Positions 43,101 through 56,800 of a DNA stretch of 64,000 nucleotides are shown here, piece after piece. The notes beneath the pieces are model-generated. The model did not search any database. It was given only the letters and a program-made list of their open reading frames with translations, and was not told the origin of the DNA. This stretch comes from Auricularia sp. M13 (taxonomy: Eukaryota; Basidiomycota; Agaricomycetes; Auriculariales; Auriculariaceae): contig CM073197.1 in NCBI GenBank assembly GCA_037042915.1, positions 3,224,001-3,288,000 of the forward strand, given 5' to 3'. Each line of letters opens with the position of its first letter. The stretch's first letter is position 1. Both the position numbers and the translations under genes were made by a program.

Positions 43101-44089
43101 GTCCTTTGTCGCGCGGTGCTCCATGTAGATGGGATGCGAGCCGTACCTGCTAATATCAGCAAGGAAGTGCGCGCGAGTTTTCACACCTACACATTCTCGT
43201 CGATGGGGTCACCAACATCGCGTGCCCATAACGCCTGAACGGTGCCGACGCCGCCGTCCGTGCCGACGTCCCTGCGGAAGCCGCTGCTTGCCAGGACTTC
43301 GCCGAGACCGTAAACATTCGCACCACGCGGCAGGGCAGAAGTCAGCTACATCCACAGCACCATGTCAGAGCTGTCCAGCGCTTGGTATGCACACTCCACT
43401 GTACCTGCAGGTACTGATCCTCGAAGACGAGCGGGAAGCCATCGAGCGCCGTGCTGGCGTCCGTCTCGATGACCGGCGGGATGGGCGTGGGCGGCAGCGA
43501 CGACGCGCGCGTGTCGAACAGCGGCGCGCCGGCCGGGTCGTCGCGGCGCGTAACCCAGAACGCGAACGGGCTCGACGTGAAGTTGAACACGAGCTCGGCA
43601 TCGTGCGCGAAGCTCGTCTCTGGAGGCGCCGGGCGCGCGATCACGGCGTCTGGGATGCGGAACTGGGAATCGGCGGCGTCGAAGATGTTGACGTGCAGGC
43701 TCGACGGGGTCAGGCGCCTATTGCACGGCACAGGGAGCTGAAGGCGCGCTCACCGTGTCTTCGATTCGTACGTCACCTCCAGCGCCAGCTCCCGATAGTC
43801 GTTGCCGAACGCGTTGCACGCGGCGCCCGCGAGCTCGAGACGGGCGGTGAGCCCGGTCTTGGTGTTTTCGAGTGAAGAGAGCGTGTATCCTGGTCATGAT
43901 CGACGCTGTGTGAATCCGGGGAAAGCGAACGGGAGCGACCGCAGTGCGCGCACCTGGGCAGGCCGAGACGTTCAGCGAGTGCTTGACCTCATCCAGCGCG
44001 AGCAGGCGTTGCTGGAGCGACGAAAGGTCACGCGCATGTGCGGCGAGGGCGTGAGCCGCGACGAGCGCGACAGAGTACGCGGCGAACAT
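40143..44089 (-). CDS. Secreted alpha-glucosidase, GH31
   Basis: Large multi-exon gene (at least a dozen exons, introns near 50-65 nt) from ATG 44089 to the stop at 40143. It opens with a signal peptide ([19 protein letters not shown]). The GH31 landmarks appear in order: YGLGEV and [10 protein letters not shown] in the N-terminal beta domain; [29 protein letters not shown]; the nucleophile motif GIWLDMNE (Asp codon 42054-42052) followed by [19 protein letters not shown]; the acid/base region LGDN; and VGADTCGF. These are characteristic of fungal alpha-glucosidases that release glucose from maltose, starch or nigerose ends. The C-terminal beta-sandwich ends with [10 protein letters not shown]. 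All catalytic residues are retained. Several inner exon borders were not worked out base by base, but each block is in a continuous open frame. Confidence 0.93.
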
Positions 44090-44126
44090 GTCGATGCCGG
44101 TGCAAGATGCGAGGACCAACTTGGGG

Positions 44127-44137
44127 CTTTATATATA
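44127..44137 (-). promoter_or_regulatory. TATA box of the GH31 gene
   Basis: Minus-strand TATATATAAAG at 44137-44127, about 40 bases before the ATG at 44089. This implies a very short leader. Confidence 0.55.
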
Positions 44138-45341
44138 GGGCGTCATGCGCAGTCATGGGTTCAGCGTCAACTCGCCGTTGAAATTGAATCAACCTGGCCG
44201 AAAGTCGGAAAGAAGGGAAGCAGAAGGAGAACCGCAGACAGATCTCAGATCGACTGATTCGACAGTTGCCCCGTCATGTGATCTCTAAAGCCGATTTTGC
44301 AGTTCGAAACCTGTTGGCTCTCACGGAATATGGTACGCATAGTGTACACTTGTAGCTAGTGACAGGCCTACTAGATACTGACGAGATTTCGAGAACTGAA
44401 ACGTGATGCACAACTTGGGAAGTGAGCCCGGCGCATTTCAGCGCGCCAGTCCTCCCTGACCACCCACCTAGAAACATCTGCTCATTCGCAATAGTATCAT
44501 AGCCCCTACCCTTCCTCAGCAATGAGATTAGGATCGATACGTAGGAATTGAGCCTGGATAACAGCGCCGAACCCAGCAGTAGCGCGTATCGAGGCTCCAA
44601 GCCTCCTTGAGCAGCACACCACCTGGACAAAGGCAACATCTGCCCATTGAGAACAGTCTCCAACCACATATATCTTAAGAGTCGTCTCCAACCGAATTCT
44701 CTCGCGGTGAGATTGCCATTGCTACAACTGTAACAACAGGAATCGGAGCGCCTGGCACTGACGATACTGGGATTTAGCTCTTGCCGACTTGTCACCCCAA
44801 GCAGACCCGGTAGCGCGTGAGATTTCTACGATAAAATTCTAGGAGGCTAGACGGTCCGTTTTGCCATGGAATTAAAGAGCGGAAGCCTGGACTCGCTTCG
44901 CTCGACTGTAAGCGCTGGCGGCGTCCATCTCAGCCACGATGGCGCTCTGACTCTCTTCCGCTCATCCCCATGCGTACATCCACAGGTAAGTCGTCCACAG
45001 TTGTCGCGACATCGATGATAATAGCTCAGTCTCCCGCTCGGGATCGCGCCGCACATGCGCCAACCTGCAGCGCTGTGCGAGCGTGAACAAGCAACGTTAA
45101 CGTAAGATAGCTAGCTGCATGCCCTCATCCACGAGTTCTTCGTCCCATCCCAATGCCACTCGTTTTCCTGAGCATTTAACTCGTGTGCGAACGACGGATA
45201 ATGACGACTCCATGTTCAAGAACAAGCCTGGTCCATTTCTCGATCAAGAATTGCATGTCCATCCGATGCGCCAACGTGCCAACGATGAGAACTTCATCAC
45301 CAATGAGTGCGAGGGTATAACATACGACGCGCCGAAGCCGT
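44138..45341. other. Intergenic region
   Basis: Upstream of GH31 and downstream of SEC9. A 174-codon minus frame at 44274-44795 shows no known motif and overlaps other open frames; no gene is called. Confidence 0.5.
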
Positions 45342-46836
45342 TTAGTAGCGCTTGAGCTGCAGCAAAGTCAGCATCCCTGAGCAGTCGCAAAGGATCGCAA
45401 CACATACCCTGTTGGTGTTCCTGACGACAGCAACGTCAACGTCATCCGTCTTCCTCTCCAGCGTCTGGATGCGGTTGTTTTGCCTGTCGACCTCCTGGCC
45501 CATCGCCAGACCGAGGTTCTTCATGCGCGCAACGGCGTCGGCGATGCCGTCGAGGTTGTCGTCCAGCTCGTCCTCGAGCTCGTCGTCGCTAGCCGTGGCT
45601 TCAAACTGGTAGCGCTTGCGCTGCTCCTGGCGCAACCGCTGCTCCGCCTCGGTGCGGTACCTGCCCGAGCCTCCGGTGCCGCGCGTCGGGGCGCCATCTA
45701 AACCGGCGCCCTGATCATAGTCGTCCTGGCCGTATGAGTCCTGGCGGCCATACGCTGCGGCGCGCCCGATGCGCGCCTGCGACTCGCGCACGTCCGCTGC
45801 GTTGCGGTCGAGCTCCTCGCGCTCTTCCTGGTGGCGCGCAAGCATCTTGGCCTCCTGCGCCGCGCGCTTCTTATCCTTGTTGAACACGATGACCGGCCGG
45901 AAGATGGACTTGTTGAGTTGCTTCAGCTCGTCCACCTTGTCCTCCGCGCGCCGCGAGTTGTACTTGGCGATGTCCAGATGCCGCTCCGTCGCGCCCAGTT
46001 TCTCTGCAATGAGTGAAGTGTGAGCACAGAAGGGGAACACAACACAAATCGGACGTAAGCGCACCGGACTGGTCGCCCAGCTTGATGAGCGTGTTGGTCG
46101 CCGTTTCCTCGGCCTCGCGGGCAATGCGCAGGGCGTTGCGCGTGGACGCCAGACTCTCCTGCTTAGTGGCCTTCATGCTGGTCTTGATGGCCTCGACGTC
46201 CTCCTCCTCATCGCCGCCCTCCTCGCGACGGCGGTCCCAGTCCTGCTCCGTCGGAAAGCGCTGTTCCTGGTCGTTTCCGAGGCGACGGGGCACATTGGGG
46301 TTGTAGCCGGAGAACAGCGCAGCGCGGTCGGCGTCGAGGTTGGCGTCGCCGCGAGAGTACGGGTCGCCGGCTTTGACAGGAGCAGGCGAGGATCGCGCGT
46401 AGCGATCCGGGACTACCTGCTGCTGGCTGGGCGTGCCGTAGCGAGCAGGGGGCTGCTGCTGACCGCCGCCATATCTGTCTGGCTGCTGCTGCTGGCCTCC
46501 ACCGTAGCGATCTGGCTGGCCACCGCCATATCTGTCGGGTGTGCCATAACGGGCGGGGGGCTGCTGCTGCTGCTGGCCGTATCGGTCTGGCGCTGCGCCG
46601 TACCTGTCCGGCGCAGCGCCATAGCGGTCGGGAGCTGCGCCATAACGGTCAGGCGCTGCGCCATAGCGGTCAGGCGCTGCGCCATAACGGTCGGGCGCTG
46701 GAGCTCCGTAGCCTTGGCCGCCGCCTGGCGCGCCGTAGGGGTCTTGCGGCCGCCTGAGCTTATTAGGGCCAGCCTGCTGGTCCTGTGGAGGCGGAATGGC
46801 CGGACTGTTGTTGTTGCTGCGTCGAAAGAACGACAT
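45342..46836 (-). CDS. SEC9: Sec9/SNAP-25-type t-SNARE
   Basis: Three predicted exons: 46836-46065, 46003-45408, 45356-45342 (a 15-nt last exon encoding LKRY and stop); 460 residues. It is a plasma-membrane Qbc-SNARE that pairs with syntaxin (Sso) and synaptobrevin (Snc) for exocytic fusion. The N-terminal ~150 residues are low complexity with a tandem heptapeptide DRYGAAP repeated five times and then DRYGQQ/DRYGGGQ variants. Two SNARE helices follow: the Qb helix around ATKQESLASTRNALRIAREA joined over the intron to EKLGATERHLDIAKYNSRRA, and the Qc helix DDNLDGIADAVARMKNLGLA to QTLERKTDDVDVAVVRNTNR. As in yeast Sec9 there is no Cys palmitoylation cluster between them. The spacer is Gln/Glu/Arg-rich. 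The repeat tract is 21-bp tandem DNA at about 46585-46700. Confidence 0.95.
46585..46700 (-). repeat. In-frame 21-bp tandem repeat within SEC9
   Basis: About five near-identical 21-bp units encode DRYGAAP in the N-terminal tail of the SNARE. The units keep frame and differ by only a few bases, so copy number is likely to vary between strains. Confidence 0.85.
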
Positions 46837-47628
46837 CGTGGTCGGCGGTCAAGGAATGGCTATGGGCCGCCGGGAGCATCGCCAAGCGATGCGGGATTGC
46901 GCCGGCTTATGTCAGCAATTCACACTATCGCCACACAAGGTCTTGTCGAGTTAACAGGAAACCCATGAGATATGTGGGAAGATGTATTCAAATGCTAAAA
47001 CAAGCCTCAGAGACTAATGCTATAATTGAAAATGAGATCACAGCTTTGGGAGAATCTCATAATATTCAGGACTAGTACAGCTACTGTTCGAGTGCCCGTC
47101 GCGAAGGCAGCACATCACATGGAGCCGCTTTTGCGACATATAAAGCACATATATGCATGAATAGTTGTGGTACACTCTCGGGAGACTTCGCTCACTGACA
47201 TGTGAGGCACTTGCCCGGCGCTCGCTCTATCACCTTGCCCAGGCTGCTGCTGCTTCCCCGCAATACCTAGGCGTTTCGCCTACTGCGCTATATACGTCTG
47301 AATGTGAGTAGTAAATACCAGGCGTCGCCAGATAGGAGGTGACTTGGGGCACCGCACTCACGACAGCACTTCGCGGGCTTATGTCATCTTTTCACACCGT
47401 AAACGCTCGAATAAAGTAACAACTCAGCACATCGAACGTCTCTCCGACAGCACGCGAATGCTGATATATAGATTATCTGCCAAGTTCTAGCGCAGTCTCA
47501 GTCACGGGACGCGCAGGAATGAAGTACAACACATTATATGCAAACATTTACTGCGCCAGATACCAAGTTATACCCCAGCAAGATCCCCACACAATAACCC
47601 AGCTCAATCATCGTGACTTTCTTCCCCT
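46837..47628. other. Intergenic region
   Basis: SEC9 promoter and 3' flank of the first OPT transporter gene. No gene was recognised. Confidence 0.5.
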
Positions 47629-50600
47629 TCAGCTGAACTCGCCGACACCAGGGCCGAAATGCTCGCCCTCGCCGAGCTTCTTCAGCGGGCAGCGCCTGGC
47701 GTCGCAGTTTTCGACGAACGGCTTGCTGTTGCCGACCCAGTCGAGCTCGATGCCGTGGTACTGCAGCGCGAAGAACATGATGATGCCCACGATGGCGATC
47801 GCACACGAGAAGGCGGAGGTCGTGATGTAGTTGTACCTGCGTCAGTCAACCGGTGAGTGAGTACTGACTCTGGGGAGAGTGGAAATGGGGAGGTGCGCAC
47901 TTCGACCACCAGGCGAGGTAGCGGCGCTTGATGTACACGTTGAAGAGCCACGCGACGGGCACGACAGGCCAGACGTTCGCCAGACTGTACGGCGCCCAGA
48001 TCAGGCCGCCGGTCATGATCGCGGGGAGATGGACCTATCCAGTCAACTTTGTGAGACACGCGGTCGAACGGTGATGACGAGCTGAGGAAAGGCTTACGCT
48101 CTTGAGGAACTTGAAGCGGCGGCTGAGGAAGTAGAAGATGACCGGGAGCGCGGCGCCAATGAGGAAGAACCACACGAGCGCGCTGTAGATCGCGCCGACG
48201 CCGAACATGCGCTTCGGGCCCAGCGTACCCCACAGCACAGACGCAGTGCTGCGACAGTGTGAGACTAGTTCAGGCTGGACGATATGAGATGGGGGGCTGC
48301 TGCACGTACAAGAAGGTGTTGATGCCCGGGCACGTGAAGTGGTCCTTCTGGTCGGGGTCGCAGACATCGGGAATTTTGGTGAGCTGAAAGTTGACGATGC
48401 CGACGGAGACGACTAGCAATCACCGGGGGTCAGCGGTGAAGATGCTACGCGACGAGTACTCACAGGTGGAAACCAGCGTGGCGACCATCTGCGCGGCGAA
48501 GGTGACGCGGGGTGCGATGTGCGTGTAGTGCGCAAGCTTGAGATCCTGCGCGAACGTGATCGTGTGGGCAGTCGTGACGTAGCCGTAAGACTTGAAGACT
48601 GTGGAAAAGACATGAGTAAACAACGTTAGTTCTGTCGAAGACGCAGCATCTCACAGTTCATAGCGAGAGCATTGCCTTCGAACCAGGCACCACCAATGAA
48701 CTCGGCCAAGACATTAAGCGTGATGCTGACGTTGGTCGTAGAATAACTATAGTGCAACAGTCAGTCTCTGCCGTCGTGTATAAAGGGGTAACGGACATAA
48801 CGCCAACTGCGAGAACTCATCAACGAAGGTATCGTGTGAAGCGGATAGAACGTACTGGGTATGCAGAAAATAATGGCGAGGAACACGCCGTAAAGGACGA
48901 CGGCCGGGGTGGTCGTTGTCGGCCATGCACCAACACCGGCAGCACCAAGCGCAATCGAGCCAACAAGGACAGAGAAGTACCACCATTCGGGGACTTCCTT
49001 GTAGTTGCGCATGATGCGGCTATGAACGTCGTTGTTGGTCTTGAGGACGTTCGTCTTGGACAGCACGCTCTTCAAGCCCAGCCAAATCTCGCGGCGATGG
49101 TAGAGAATGGCGTGCGACACCGTGGAGGAGTACGCCGCGAAGAAGATGCCGTACTGAGTGACGATCAGGAGCTTCCGATAGGCGGAGAACTGGAGCACTT
49201 ACGATGAAGATGTTGGCTGCCGACAGGTAGGCCGGCGAGTACTGTTTGAAGGCGTCATGGTCGAAGAGACCCGAATCGTCGACGGTGCGGGACACGTTGT
49301 AGCGCTTGCCCGTGTTATCGAACACACCGTTACTACGAGGTTCGTCTCAGTATCGCAGGCAGAAAGTATGCGTTGGAGGGGACTACTCACGAGTTGATCG
49401 GGAGGTATGCAGTGTACCACACGTTGGACCAGTACATCGCAACGATGATTGGGAAGGTGATGAAAACTCCGGAGGCCCACTGAGAGGACAGTCAGCCGCC
49501 GCTCGCTACCTCTACGGGCAAACGTACGTTCATGGTCGTCTATTGGCAACCGCGAGTTAGCCACATGCACCCTACTAAATTAAGTCACGTACGTAGAAGG
49601 GGTTGATCCATGGGTCGCTGTAGGCGCGACGCGGCTTAGTTATAGTGCACGGAAGTTGAAGAAAATCTTGCATACGAGTAGAACTGGTTGACGTCGAACG
49701 TCGGGAGTGGATTCAGACCGAGACCCGATCCGCCAGTGCTGCCAGTAATAGCCGCAAGTGTCACGTTCTGAAACACGAATCAGCAAGAGTATCGATACAT
49801 GAGAGTGAATTAGTCACCTGCGGGTCAATCCAGACAATCCAGTTGAAGAACGACAGGGCCTGGAAGAGGTAACCTATTTGTGTGTTAGGCACGTAGGAAT
49901 GCAGCGCAATTGACAGCTGGCATACCAGGGAACCAGAAGTAGACAGCCATGCCGCCGAAGCAGTACATGAAGTACCGCATACGGGACACCTTCCATCCGT
50001 TGGCAACATCGTTCCTTCCTGAGTGGAAAGCGCGATTCAGCGCGATGGTCGCCAAGTTGGAGTACCAGATAGCGTGTGTCGGGTACACCAGGAAGCGGCG
50101 AGTCAAGCCAGCAAGGCCATAGCCGATGAAGTTCGTCGACAAACCAATCAGAACTACGCTGTGTGAGAGTTACCTCGCTATGGGATGCACCACGAACTCT
50201 GGTATCCGAAGTCTGACGCCCACGGCATGTTGAAGAAGCGCGGGATGTACTGGACGAATACTGTGACCGACGAGTATGAGAACGGGCCATTGATAGGCAG
50301 GGACATGGGACTTGCCGACGTAGTTCCTACAGTCAGAGAACGTCAGCTTCCAAACATTACAGGGCGAGTCGAACTGACGTGTATGGAGCACCAAAGCCGA
50401 CATTCGCCATGATGGTGATAACCTATGCAAGTATTAGACTATACGTATATCGGCCTCCGGGCAGGTACCATGTGCTCCTTCATGTTGAAAGGACCGCTAA
50501 GCGAATATAAGCAAGCTATATTGACAATCAAGCTGAGCTCTTACGGATTCAGAGAGAAGCTTTTGCCAAAGACTGTCCATTCACGCGTGGGAAGGACGCT

Positions 50601-51497
50601 TTCGAAGAGCTTGCCGGCAGGGTATGCCAACAGTTGGGCAACGTTGGCTCCAACGGCTGAAGGAACGTCAGGAAATGAAGCTGATGTGACTTGCGCACGT
50701 ACAGATGGCCGGGTAACGGATGGAGAAAAACTACACAAGCATGTTAGACGAATACGGTGCGCTGCGATCGGATATAACCTGGTTGATGAACGCTCTGCAG
50801 GACGGTCAGGGCACATCGCGTGGCGATAAGATAAGTAATCACTGACCCCGCAGCGACGAAAACGAGACCGATCGCCCATGCACTGCCCAATTGTTATTCT
50901 GCTTGGCAGGCCTACGAATTGGTCACGTACCGGAAGGTGCTCGCTGGCAGAGACGGGTCATCGTGGTTATCGACCACAGCACGAACTTGGAGATGATGAG
51001 CACCAGACGCGCAAACGCTTGGTCAGCGACGAACCTTCGGGGTATGGACTGTTGAACAGGATCAAGGCCGCCTCGATCTTGAGTTCTTGGTATAGCCTGT
51101 CGTACGTCGCCGGGTCTTTCTCGCGGAGGTCCTTCTCCTCAAGGAAGCGGTGAGCAAGGGCAAGAACCTTGGACGGGAAGTTCGGGTCGTATGTATGCTA
51201 CAAACAATGTCAGGGATGTGCCACGCTTATGCCAAGACAGCTCGCACGTTATCGACGATGTCCCGTGCGGCCTTGAGAACATCTTCCTCAGTGAGGTTGT
51301 CAGACTGTGCGATGGCCTCTTCAATGTCCGCGCCAACGGCTTGGATGTCGGCCTCGAGCTCAGCCTATGGCGTGCTGTAAGTTGTCATGCAGAGCGGCAA
51401 TTGCTATAGGACATACGACGTCTGGAACGACGTGCTTCTCGTCGAAGTGCCCCTTGTCCGGCGATGGAGTGCGTTTCTCGTCGACTGAGTTGGTCAT
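47629..51497 (-). CDS. OPT-family oligopeptide transporter, copy A
   Basis: Proton-coupled small-peptide importer of the plasma membrane. ATG 51497 opens MTNSVDEKRTPSPDKGHFDE; the frame ends at 47629 with the tail GVGEFS. About 20 short exons are interrupted by ~50-60 nt introns. Diagnostic pieces include a helical cytosolic N-terminus (DNLTEEDVLKAARDIVDNV), PAGKLFESVLPTREW, the OPT signature NPGPFNMKEHM spliced together near 50530-50465, multiple membrane spans, and AIWYSNLATIALNRAFHSGRN. These place it in the OPT family of tetra/pentapeptide and glutathione transporters. The exon order and positions mirror copy B, so the two arose by tandem duplication. TATAAAG lies at about 51574-51580, some 80 bases upstream. 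No break in the frame was noticed, although I did not fix every exon border. Confidence 0.9.
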
Positions 51498-53878
51498 CTC
51501 ACGAAGAGAGGACGAGGGGCGAAGCAGAGGCTGCTGACGGCGCGAGAGATCAGAGAGCCGGAGGGATGCATCACTTTATAATTTGGAGAAGAATCGGATG
51601 TATACACTGCCCCCCTGAACCGAGGTGCATGCAAGCTCCGAGAAGATAAGCGATGTACAGTTGGCACACTCCGCATGGAGCGGTCCAGCGGTCCGCCCTG
51701 AGTAAAATTCCACATCCGTCGTTTCCCCGTGGCCATTCGCACGCCCGTTCGTTCTCGTAGGGCCGAAAAAGAGTCTACGAATGCTGCACGACCTCCGGGA
51801 ACAGGCATGAACGATCGGGCGGAACACCGCTCACGCGAGTGGCACCGCGAGGTCTGGAGGCACGCCCAGCAGATTGATGACCGCGAAGCAGGCTTGGGTA
51901 GCACATCGGTGATCTGCACTGCAGCGCCGAGAACAGGTTCAAATACATGTATCCTGATAAATACCGAGCGAGCTGCTCTGCTTGACGGATGGCCAATGTG
52001 TAACCTCTTCATGATGTCGATATATGGCGCGCGAACGGAACTAATCTGCGCACCGTAAAATACTATACGGCGCACAATATCTGGTCGGGCGATGCAGACG
52101 AGAACGCCCAGACGGGCATTACAGGTCTTGGCTAAGATATCATCTGACGAGATGATTGGGCAACGTCGGATCGGATACTCCTGTCACCAGCGGCCCTAGA
52201 GAGGCAGCAGAACCGCAGAACTCGGATGCAGCATGAAGCAGGCCACGCGGTCGCAGAAAGTCGCACATGCAAGTCCGAACTGTTACATGAAGCTCGAGTC
52301 TCGCGTGAGAACGACAGAATGCAGCTGATAAGAAGCAGACTTGGCAAGCAGGCACATCAGCTGTCGAGCTTGTGATGGTGGTGCAAATGTCTAAAGCGCC
52401 AACGCGCCAAGAACCCTTGGAGAGTTTACTGGTGGCGACCAAGCAACGCGATGATGTCGCAAGATGTCGCTGGCGAAGTCGGTGATATGCCCACACCAAC
52501 AAGATCCAGCATATAAGTGACCGTGGCACTCCGGAAAACGAATGATACCGTACAGACACCCAGACAGTTTTTGAAAACGAGATCAAGCAAGCAGCTCCAG
52601 GGGTAGCGAAATAAAGGCAGGTAGAAGTTCCACGCGAGCACGAGGAACAGACCGCGAGATTCTGGAAGGGAAATTTAGCTTTCGAAGTGTGGCAAGCAGC
52701 ATAGTGATAGCCAGGTTCATGCCGCGAGCATAGTAACGTTGCGGCGACGAGCATTTATACCTCCAGTGACAAACGTGCCGAAGGGGTCTTGATGGCCGAG
52801 ACCAACTTTCGTCCGACGGGACCGATGGTCAAAAGTGCGCGCGTATGTAGTCGCTCGCAGCGCGTTCAATAGTTGCCCTCTGACGACGGGCCTCGAGCGT
52901 TGTCGAGACGATGAGGCACTGCGCCAAGACTTCAGGAGCCGTTCAAGCCAAGCACAACAAGATGTTAGTAATAGAACGGACCAGTCGAAAAGTATTACTT
53001 TAAGAAACCAAGCTCTGTCTTCCGCCTACCACTGTGTGGTGCATTGAGCCCTGGTGGTCGGTGAAGCAGGAGACATAGTAGGCCCGGTGTGCATATGTAG
53101 CTGCGCCGCGGGAAAAGACGCAGGTGACGAGGACTGCAATTGCTCGGCGAAAAGCCGATGCTCTGCGGATTGCTCATCCTCTGACCTTACAGGTACGACC
53201 AAGACTCGACCTCAGCGATGAAAGATTCACGCCTAGAGAATCCGCTTACTGTTCTTCACATGTTTCATGTGTGAGTATCAGGTTTCATGGAATACTTAAT
53301 CTAGCGCCCTTGAGCGCCTATTGGCCAGGCTAGGATGCATAAACCCTGTTACCAACACACGTACGGCTGAACCAGGACGAAGACGGTATATTCATGAAGC
53401 TCTGAGCACCATTGGATTGACTTCACATTCACGTGCAATGTACTAATCCACGGAGGAAGTCGCGATTTCACACTCCGCTCCTGTTCCGCTCTCCCCGAGT
53501 TTTTCCGTTGGAAAAACCTACGCTTGCAGCCTGAGGCCCCCCCCTTGAAACTGCAGTGCACAAACAGCTGTGAAACTCGAGGGAATTCACTTCTTTCTCT
53601 GTGCTTCCTATCGAATGACTCTCTGTCTGGACACTAGCTCCCGGAGCCAGCGCATATCCTTATTTTCGGGGAGTCTCAGCCAATTCAGGCAGATATTTCC
53701 GCTCTTTTTATGCGTATAGCACGCTTTCCCGGCTTCAATAAGACGCATACTCGCTTCATGGTGGACTGTTTTGTGCGGGTGCCACACCGCTAGCAGCATT
53801 ATATAATAGATTTAGATGCTACCGATAATTACGAAGAAAAAACTAGACGACTGATACACCAACCTCACATGACTTTGA
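51498..53878. other. Spacer between the tandem OPT genes
   Basis: 2.4 kb containing the copy A promoter and the 3' flank of copy B. A 205-codon minus frame at 52140-52754 shows no known motif. No gene or repeat boundary was identified. Confidence 0.5.
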
Positions 53879-56800
53879 TTACTCAAACTCGCCTACGCCA
53901 GGACCGAAATGTTCGCCCTCTGCGAGCTTCCTGAGCGGGCAGCGCCGGGCATCGCAGTTGTCGAATGGCTTGCTGTTGCCAGCCCAGTCGAGCTCGAAGC
54001 CGTGGTACTGTAGAGCAAAGAACATGATGATGCCTACGATGGCGATGGCGCAGGAGAATGCCGAAGTGGTGATGTAGTTGTACCTGCCAATCGCCGTGAG
54101 CGAATACAATTTGCTGAAAAAGCAGAGGCTCCATACTTCGACCACCAGGCCAGGTAACGACGCTTGATGTATACATTGAACAGGAACGCCACGGGAACTA
54201 CCGGCCAAACGTTGGCCAAGCTGTACGGCGCCCAAATGAGGCCACCTGTCATGACAGCAGGGAGATGGACCTGGCCCGATGTGTCAGGACGGCGCACGAA
54301 AACATAGTCATACGGACTGTTTTGAGGAACTTGAACCGACGGCTGAGGAAGTAGAAGATGACGGGCAGAGCAGCGCCGATGAGGAAGAACCACACGAGCG
54401 GGCTGTAGATAGCGCCAACGCCGAACATGCGTTTGGGACCCAGTGTGCCCCAAAGCACCGATGCCGTGCTAAGAGATCGTGAGCCTGCGATGACAAATGC
54501 CTACCGTAGACCAACAAGAAAGTATTGATTCCAGGACATGTGAAGTGGTCCTTCTGGTCGGGATCGCAGACGTTTGGTATCTGAGTGAGCTGGAAGTTGA
54601 CGACGCCGACAGAAACGACTGTCAAGGGAGTGGCTTCAGGGACCCAAAAAAACCGCTCGGCAGTGGAATTGACTTACAGGTCGAAACAAAGGTGGCAACC
54701 ATCTGCGCGACGAAAGTGATTCGCGGAGCGATGTGGGTGTAGTGCGCGAGCTTGAGATCCTGCGCAAATGTGATCGTGTGAGCGGTCGTGACGTAGCCGT
54801 AAGACTTGAAGACTAGAGAGAAGCGTGAGATTAGTGCTCGTTGCGCATTCGAGCGGAAAAAAAAAAAAGAATGTTCACAGTTCATTGCCAGAGCGTTGCC
54901 TTCGAACCAGGCACCGCCAATAAATTCCGCCAAGACATTCAGCGTGATGTTGACGTTGGTGGTAGAATATCTTGGTGAATGTTCGAGTCAGATCACGAAA
55001 ACCCGCGATTTTAAACGCTGCCTACATGACACCAACTACAGAGATGAGCAGGTTAATTAGCTGAAAGGATTGCGATAAATTGGAACGTACTGGGGATGCA
55101 GAAAATCAGTGCCAGAAACACGCCGTACAGAACGACAGCCGGAGTCGTAGTGGTCGGCCATGCACCAACACCAGCCGCGCCGAGCGCGATGGATGCAACC
55201 AAAACGGAGAAGTACCACCATTCCGGGACCTCCTTGTAGTTGCGCATAATGCGGCTGTGGACGTCGTTGTTGGTCTTGAGGACGTTCGTCTTAGACAGAA
55301 CGCTCTTCAAGCCCAACCAGATCTCGCGGCGATGATAGAGGACCGCGTGTGAGACAGTAGAGGCATAGGCGGCGACTGCCAGGATGTCAGCCGAAGTCAG
55401 GTCGGATAAAGGCTTCACTCACAGAAAATGCCGTACTGAATGTGATGACAAGAGTTATTCAGCTCGCCAAGTGCATACTCTGTGTACGTACGATGAACGT
55501 ATTTGCGGCCGACAAGTACGCAGGCGAATACTGCTTGAAAGCCTCATGATCGAACAGGCCCCGCTCATCGACCGTTCGCGATACGTTGTAGCGTTTACCC
55601 GTGTTATCGAAGACACCGTTGCTAGCACAAGTCGTTGAGTAGAGGTAAACCTAGATCGTCGTGCGCTCACGAGTTGATCGGCAAGTAAGCCGAGTTCCAT
55701 GTATTGGTCCAATATAGAGCGACAATAATCGGGAAGGTGATGAAAGTGCCGCTGGCCCACTAAAAAAATCTTAGGCTGAATGATGGTTATTGTAGAGCGT
55801 AGCACGCACGTTCATCGTCGTCTATTTGCGAGACGGATGGATCAGTCCAAGAGTGGGGGAGAAGAGCGATATACGAACGTAGAACGGGTTGATCCATGGA
55901 TCCCTAAGCCACCGTTCAGCGATAATGCAATCCAAGCAGCGGCACAGTTCAGCTTACGAGTAGAACTGGTTTGTATCGAATGTCGGGATCGGATTGAGTC
56001 CGAGGCCTGCAGAATATTAAATCGCGTCGAGGGCAAGGGAGGTCACATACCTGACCCTCCGGTGCTGCCAGTAATGGCGGCAAGCTTAACATTCTGTGGA
56101 TCACACGTCAGCGAGCCTATAAGCAGATTTAAAATGGATCGGACATTGGGATCAATCCAGACGATCCAGTTGAAGAAGGAAAGTGCCTGGAAAATGTAAC
56201 CTAGAGTTTCGTCAGACGAAGGGCAGCGATGCAGTCATACGCATCCACTGACCAGGGAACCAGAAGTAGACGAACATGCCGACGAAGCAGTACAAAAAGT
56301 ACCGCATACGGGTTATCGTCCATCCGTTCGCAACGTCGTTCCTTCCGGAGTGGAACGCGCGGTTCAGGGCGATGGTGGCCAGGTTGGAATACCAAATGGC
56401 ATGACTCGGGTAAACAAGGAACCTGCGGGTCAGACCCGCAAGACCATAGCCAATGAAGTTGGTAGAGAGTGCTATGAGAACTGTACGACGGTAAATAGAG
56501 CGCATCGCGAGTTTATCCTTTCCATACTCTGGTAGCCAAAATCTGATGCCCACGCCATGTTGAAGAAGCGCGGGATGAACTGCACGAAAACTAATGAAGT
56601 ATTAGATCGCGGGATGAAACAGCGACGAATGAGGACTTGCCAATATTGTTCCTGAGACGACGGTCAATGGGACGCAGTTCGCAGCCGTTGGAGGAGGCCG
56701 ACTTACGTGTATGGCGCCCCAACACCAACATTCGCCATGATAGTGATTACCTGTATTGCGCGGAGTTCAGGCAGGACCAACGATCGAAAGGCTGCCAACT

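Noticed and set aside
44274-44795. 174-codon minus-strand frame downstream of SEC9
   Set aside because: No motif, no supporting splice or promoter context, and alternative frames overlap it.
52140-52754. 205-codon minus-strand frame between the OPT genes
   Set aside because: Cys/Ser-rich translation with no family resemblance; likely chance openness in the spacer.
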